From NCBI GenBank assembly GCA_947625385.1, contig CANQOB010000014.1:1-40837 (forward strand): 40,837 bases of DNA. The letters run 5' to 3'. Source of the DNA: an uncultured Clostridia bacterium. GTDB taxonomy: Bacteria > Bacillota > Clostridia > Christensenellales > Borkfalkiaceae. The position numbers and the translations under genes were made by a program. The notes beneath the pieces were generated by a model, which did no database searches, was not told the DNA's origin, and was given only the letters and a program-made list of their open reading frames with translations. Positions 38,311-40,837 of this stretch are shown here, piece by piece; position 1 is the stretch's first letter; each line of letters starts with the position of its first letter.

Positions 38311-40837
38311 TCAGTCGACTTTCACGATTTCGATCGTGTCGCCCGTGATATCCCACGCGATCGTATACAAGCCGTCGGAGGTGATGATATCCCAAAAATT
38401 ATTCATGGCTTCGGGATGATATCTCTTATCCTTCGCGTTATATACCCTGATGCGATCCGTCGTCGCGAGGTAGATGGGCTCGGACTTGAACGTCTTGCCG
38501 TCCGCTTGCAACGTCATGGAGATGCAGCAGTCTGCGAGCGTACTTCCCTCTGGAAGATTGTCAGGCCAGCAGCAAGTCGACTTGCTCGCGATATCGCCGA
38601 CGACATAGCACTCGTACTTCGCCGTTACGGGAAGCGGGTCGAGGGGCTGCGTACACTCGTAGTAGACGGTGAACAAGAAGCCGGATTCTTCGATGAGCCA
38701 AATGTCGTACACGCCGTCGCCGCCCTTTGCCACCATGATGTTCCCGAGCGCGCCCTCCCCGAGCGTGCCGTCCCTATCGGCGAGATCACTTGCGCCGACA
38801 ATGCAGTGTGATGACCAGAACTCGCTGTCCCCGTCCGAGCCGAAGAAAGCGGCGTCGCCGGGCTCACGCATGATGAGCTTAAAGTTGTCGCCCTCGTACA
38901 GCGTGACGTTGTGGATAATGTACTTGCCCGCCTCTTCCGTCTTTTCGAGGCGAAAATCTTCGAGGAAGTAATCCCAGCTTCCGACGGCGAGCGTGCCGTA
39001 GCCGCTTCCGACCATGTACCAACGGGAATACTTGACGTTCGGGTCCCCAATGCCGCCGACCGCGGAGGTGCCGTCAGGGAAGTAGACGGTCGCCCGGGAA
39101 AAGTAGTCCCAGTCCCAACTCACGCTTCTCCATTTCTCTTTCGTTCCGCCATAGTACACCTTTTGAATCGATTCACAACCCTCGAACGCCGACCATTCAA
39201 TCCGGGTCAAACTCGCGGGAATGGTGATACTTGTAAGCGAACTGCAATCCAAGAACGCCCTATCTTCGATCGAAGTCACACCGCTGCCGATTATAACGCT
39301 TTCAAGCCCACTGCAATCATAGAACGCACCCTTTCCAATCGAAGTCACGCTCCCATCGCTCGGAATGACGCTGCTCTTGCACCCCGCAATCAAAGTCCTG
39401 CTGTTCGTTTCGATGAGACAGTTTCCGTCGCTGTGATAAACCGGATTTTCTTGCGCAACTTCGATCGTTTCAAGCGAATCGCAATTTGCAAACGCAAAAT
39501 TTCCAATCGAGGTCACGCTCTCGGGAATGTTGATACTTGTCAGCGAACTGTTATCCCGGAATTCCCATTCTTCGAACGAAGTCAGTTTGCTGCCTTCTTC
39601 AAAAGTTATGCTTTCCAGGGAATAGCAATAGGAAAATGCTTGCCATAACCTGGTCACGTCCTTGGGAATGGTCACCGCACCCTTGATTGCTCTCGGAACA
39701 TAGAAAAGTCCCGTCTTTTCTTTGTTATAAACAATCCCGTCTTGGCTGCTGTAATTTTGATTTTCCGGCGCAACTTCAATTCTTTCAAGCTTATTGCATT
39801 CGACAAACGTATTTCCTTTGATCTCGGTCACGCTCGCGGGGATATTGATACTTGTCAGCGAACTGCAACCGGAGAACGCATTTTCTCCGATCTCGGTCAC
39901 GCTCGCAGGGATGGTGATGCTTATCAGCGAACTGCAACCGGAGAACGCCCATTCTCCGATCGAGGTCAGTTCGCTGACCCCATCAAACGTCACATTTTCC
40001 AATAAACTGCAGTGATCGAATGTCCATCTTCTAATCTCGGTCACGCTCGCAGGGATGTTGATGCTTATCAGCGAACTGCAACCGGAGAACGCCCATTCTC
40101 CGATCGAGGTCACGCTCGCAGGGACGGTGATGCTTGTCAGTGAACTGCAACCGGAGAACGCACTATCCCCGATCGTTTTTACCGAAGCGGGAATCTCTAC
40201 ACTTGCAATCCATTGCAGCTCCTTGAATGCCTGTGCCGCAATCGCCGTGACGGACTTGCCCCTGTATTGGGCGGGAATCACGAGGTCGACATCCTCATAC
40301 ATTCCGATTCCCACAACGGTATAGCTTTCTCTATCACGATTCAGCGCAAAGTGCAGACTGCTTTCTGCCTCCGCAGACGTGCCGCGCAGCCATTCGAGAA
40401 ATTCTTGCTCCGTCCCGCTGTGACCGTTCTCTTTCCAAATGTCATACGCGCTCTTGCCGTCTTTGCCGTCGGCGCCGTCTTTGCCGTCGGTGCCCTCGGC
40501 TTTGATATTCGTATCCTGTTCGCCGATGAACCAATGCCCGTTCTCGCCGATGTGAGGCGTCACGCCGTCCTTGCCGTTGGTACCGTTAGTACCGTCTTTG
40601 CCGTTCGTGCCGTTGGTGCCGTCGGTGCCCTCGGCTTTGATACCCGTATCCTGCTCGCCGATGAACCAATGCCCGTTCTCGCCGATATGGGGCGTCACGC
40701 CGTCTTTGCCGTTGGTACCGTTAGTACCGTCTTTGCCGTTCGTGCCGTTGGTACCGTCTTTGCCGTCGGTGCCCTCGGCTTTGATACCCGTATCCTGCTC
40801 GCCGATGAACCAATGCCCGTTCTCGCCGATATGGGGC
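38311..40837 (-). CDS. Surface protein with collagen-like stalk, BspA-type LRRs and two C-terminal beta-modules (5' end outside window)
   Basis: The frame is open to the window edge; the last 841 residues are visible. From the N-terminal side: Gly-X-Y repeats (GTNGKDGTNGTNGKDG) interrupted by a repeated TPHIGENGHWFIGEQDT segment, then GKSAYDIWKENGHSGTEQ, a motif common at the end of such stalks. About fifteen BspA/LRR_5 repeats follow (SVTSIGEWAFSGCSSLISI type). The final 240 residues hold two beta-modules starting RWYMVGSG and YECYVVGD, related to modules in amylase copy 2 and the other LRR lipoprotein. The likely role is an adhesin or polymer-binding surface protein. The signal peptide and any anchor lie beyond the window. 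A strong terminator follows the stop. Confidence 0.88.
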   Translation of the reverse strand, partial: PHIGENGHWFIGEQDTGIKAEGTDGKDGTNGTNGKDGTNGTNGKDGVTPHIGENGHWFIGEQDTGIKAEGTDGTNGTNGKDGTNGTNGKDGVTPHIGENGHWFIGEQDTNIKAEGTDGKDGADGKDGKSAYDIWKENGHSGTEQEFLEWLRGTSAEAESSLHFALNRDRESYTVVGIGMYEDVDLVIPAQYRGKSVTAIAAQAFKELQWIASVEIPASVKTIGDSAFSGCSSLTSITVPASVTSIGEWAFSGCSSLISINIPASVTEIRRWTFDHCSLLENVTFDGVSELTSIGEWAFSGCSSLISITIPASVTEIGENAFSGCSSLTSINIPASVTEIKGNTFVECNKLERIEVAPENQNYSSQDGIVYNKEKTGLFYVPRAIKGAVTIPKDVTRLWQAFSYCYSLESITFEEGSKLTSFEEWEFRDNSSLTSINIPESVTSIGNFAFANCDSLETIEVAQENPVYHSDGNCLIETNSRTLIAGCKSSVIPSDGSVTSIGKGAFYDCSGLESVIIGSGVTSIEDRAFLDCSSLTSITIPASLTRIEWSAFEGCESIQKVYYGGTKEKWRSVSWDWDYFSRATVYFPDGTSAVGGIGDPNVKYSRWYMVGSGYGTLAVGSWDYFLEDFRLEKTEEAGKYIIHNVTLYEGDNFKLIMREPGDAAFFGSDGDSEFWSSHCIVGASDLADRDGTLGEGALGNIMVAKGGDGVYDIWLIEESGFLFTVYYECTQPLDPLPVTAKYECYVVGDIASKSTCCWPDNLPEGSTLADCCISMTLQADGKTFKSEPIYLATTDRIRVYNAKDKRYHPEAMNNFWDIITSDGLYTIAWDITGDTIEIVKVD
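40453..40837 (-). repeat. Collagen-like coding repeats with 135/144-bp period
   Basis: Near-identical units begin at 40525, 40660 and 40804; spacings of 135 and 144 bp differ by 9 bp, one Gly-X-Y triplet. The array continues past the window edge and is likely to vary in length. Confidence 0.85.

Overview
The window looks like chromosomal DNA of a GC-rich, spore-forming Clostridia bacterium (Bacillota), probably an uncultured gut lineage. The evidence is GGAGG-type ribosome sites with TTGACA/TATAAT promoters, lipobox lipoproteins, a SpoVB-like flippase, rubrerythrin, BspA-type leucine-rich repeat (LRR) surface proteins and a large starch-use operon. The taxon is an inference from gene content only. 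GC richness creates very long antisense open frames over nearly every gene; these are left out.

Layout. 1-4031 (minus): the N-terminal part of an FtsK/SpoIIIE translocase, an ABC-F ATPase and a DUF368/PopT-type transporter. 4182-19251 (minus): a starch/maltodextrin locus read as malQ, then malE-malF-malG, four GH13 amylase lipoproteins and an MsmX-type ATPase. The amylases act outside the cell, MalEFG plus the ATPase import the products, and MalQ processes them inside. 19449-22053: a Cys-rich protein and a LysM protein (minus) divergent from spoVB (plus), probably spore-related. 22129-24236 (plus): glucose-6-phosphate isomerase and rubrerythrin, each with its own promoter.

24237-28126 is the accessory part. 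An LRR lipoprotein lies behind a promoter with a G8 tract in a 15-bp spacer, next to an IS30 element. Both sides carry inward-facing copies of a structured repeat whose stems show compensatory changes. 28104-31154 (minus): a HelD-like helicase and a HAD phosphatase. 31277-37924 (minus): lepA and hemW, neighbours in many Firmicutes, are separated here by three genes: an ADP-ribosylglycohydrolase, a TIR/DUF4062-like TPR protein with a perfect 276-bp internal tandem duplication, and a short MGMT-type protein. 38015-38155 (minus) is a candidate structured small RNA with its own promoter and terminator. 38311-40837 (minus) is the 3' part of a surface protein with a collagen-like stalk, LRRs and two beta-modules that resemble modules in one amylase and in the other LRR lipoprotein.

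The points most worth following are the covarying repeat, the G-tract promoter, the cassette between lepA and hemW, the small RNA upstream of lepA, and the beta-module shared by amylase and LRR proteins.
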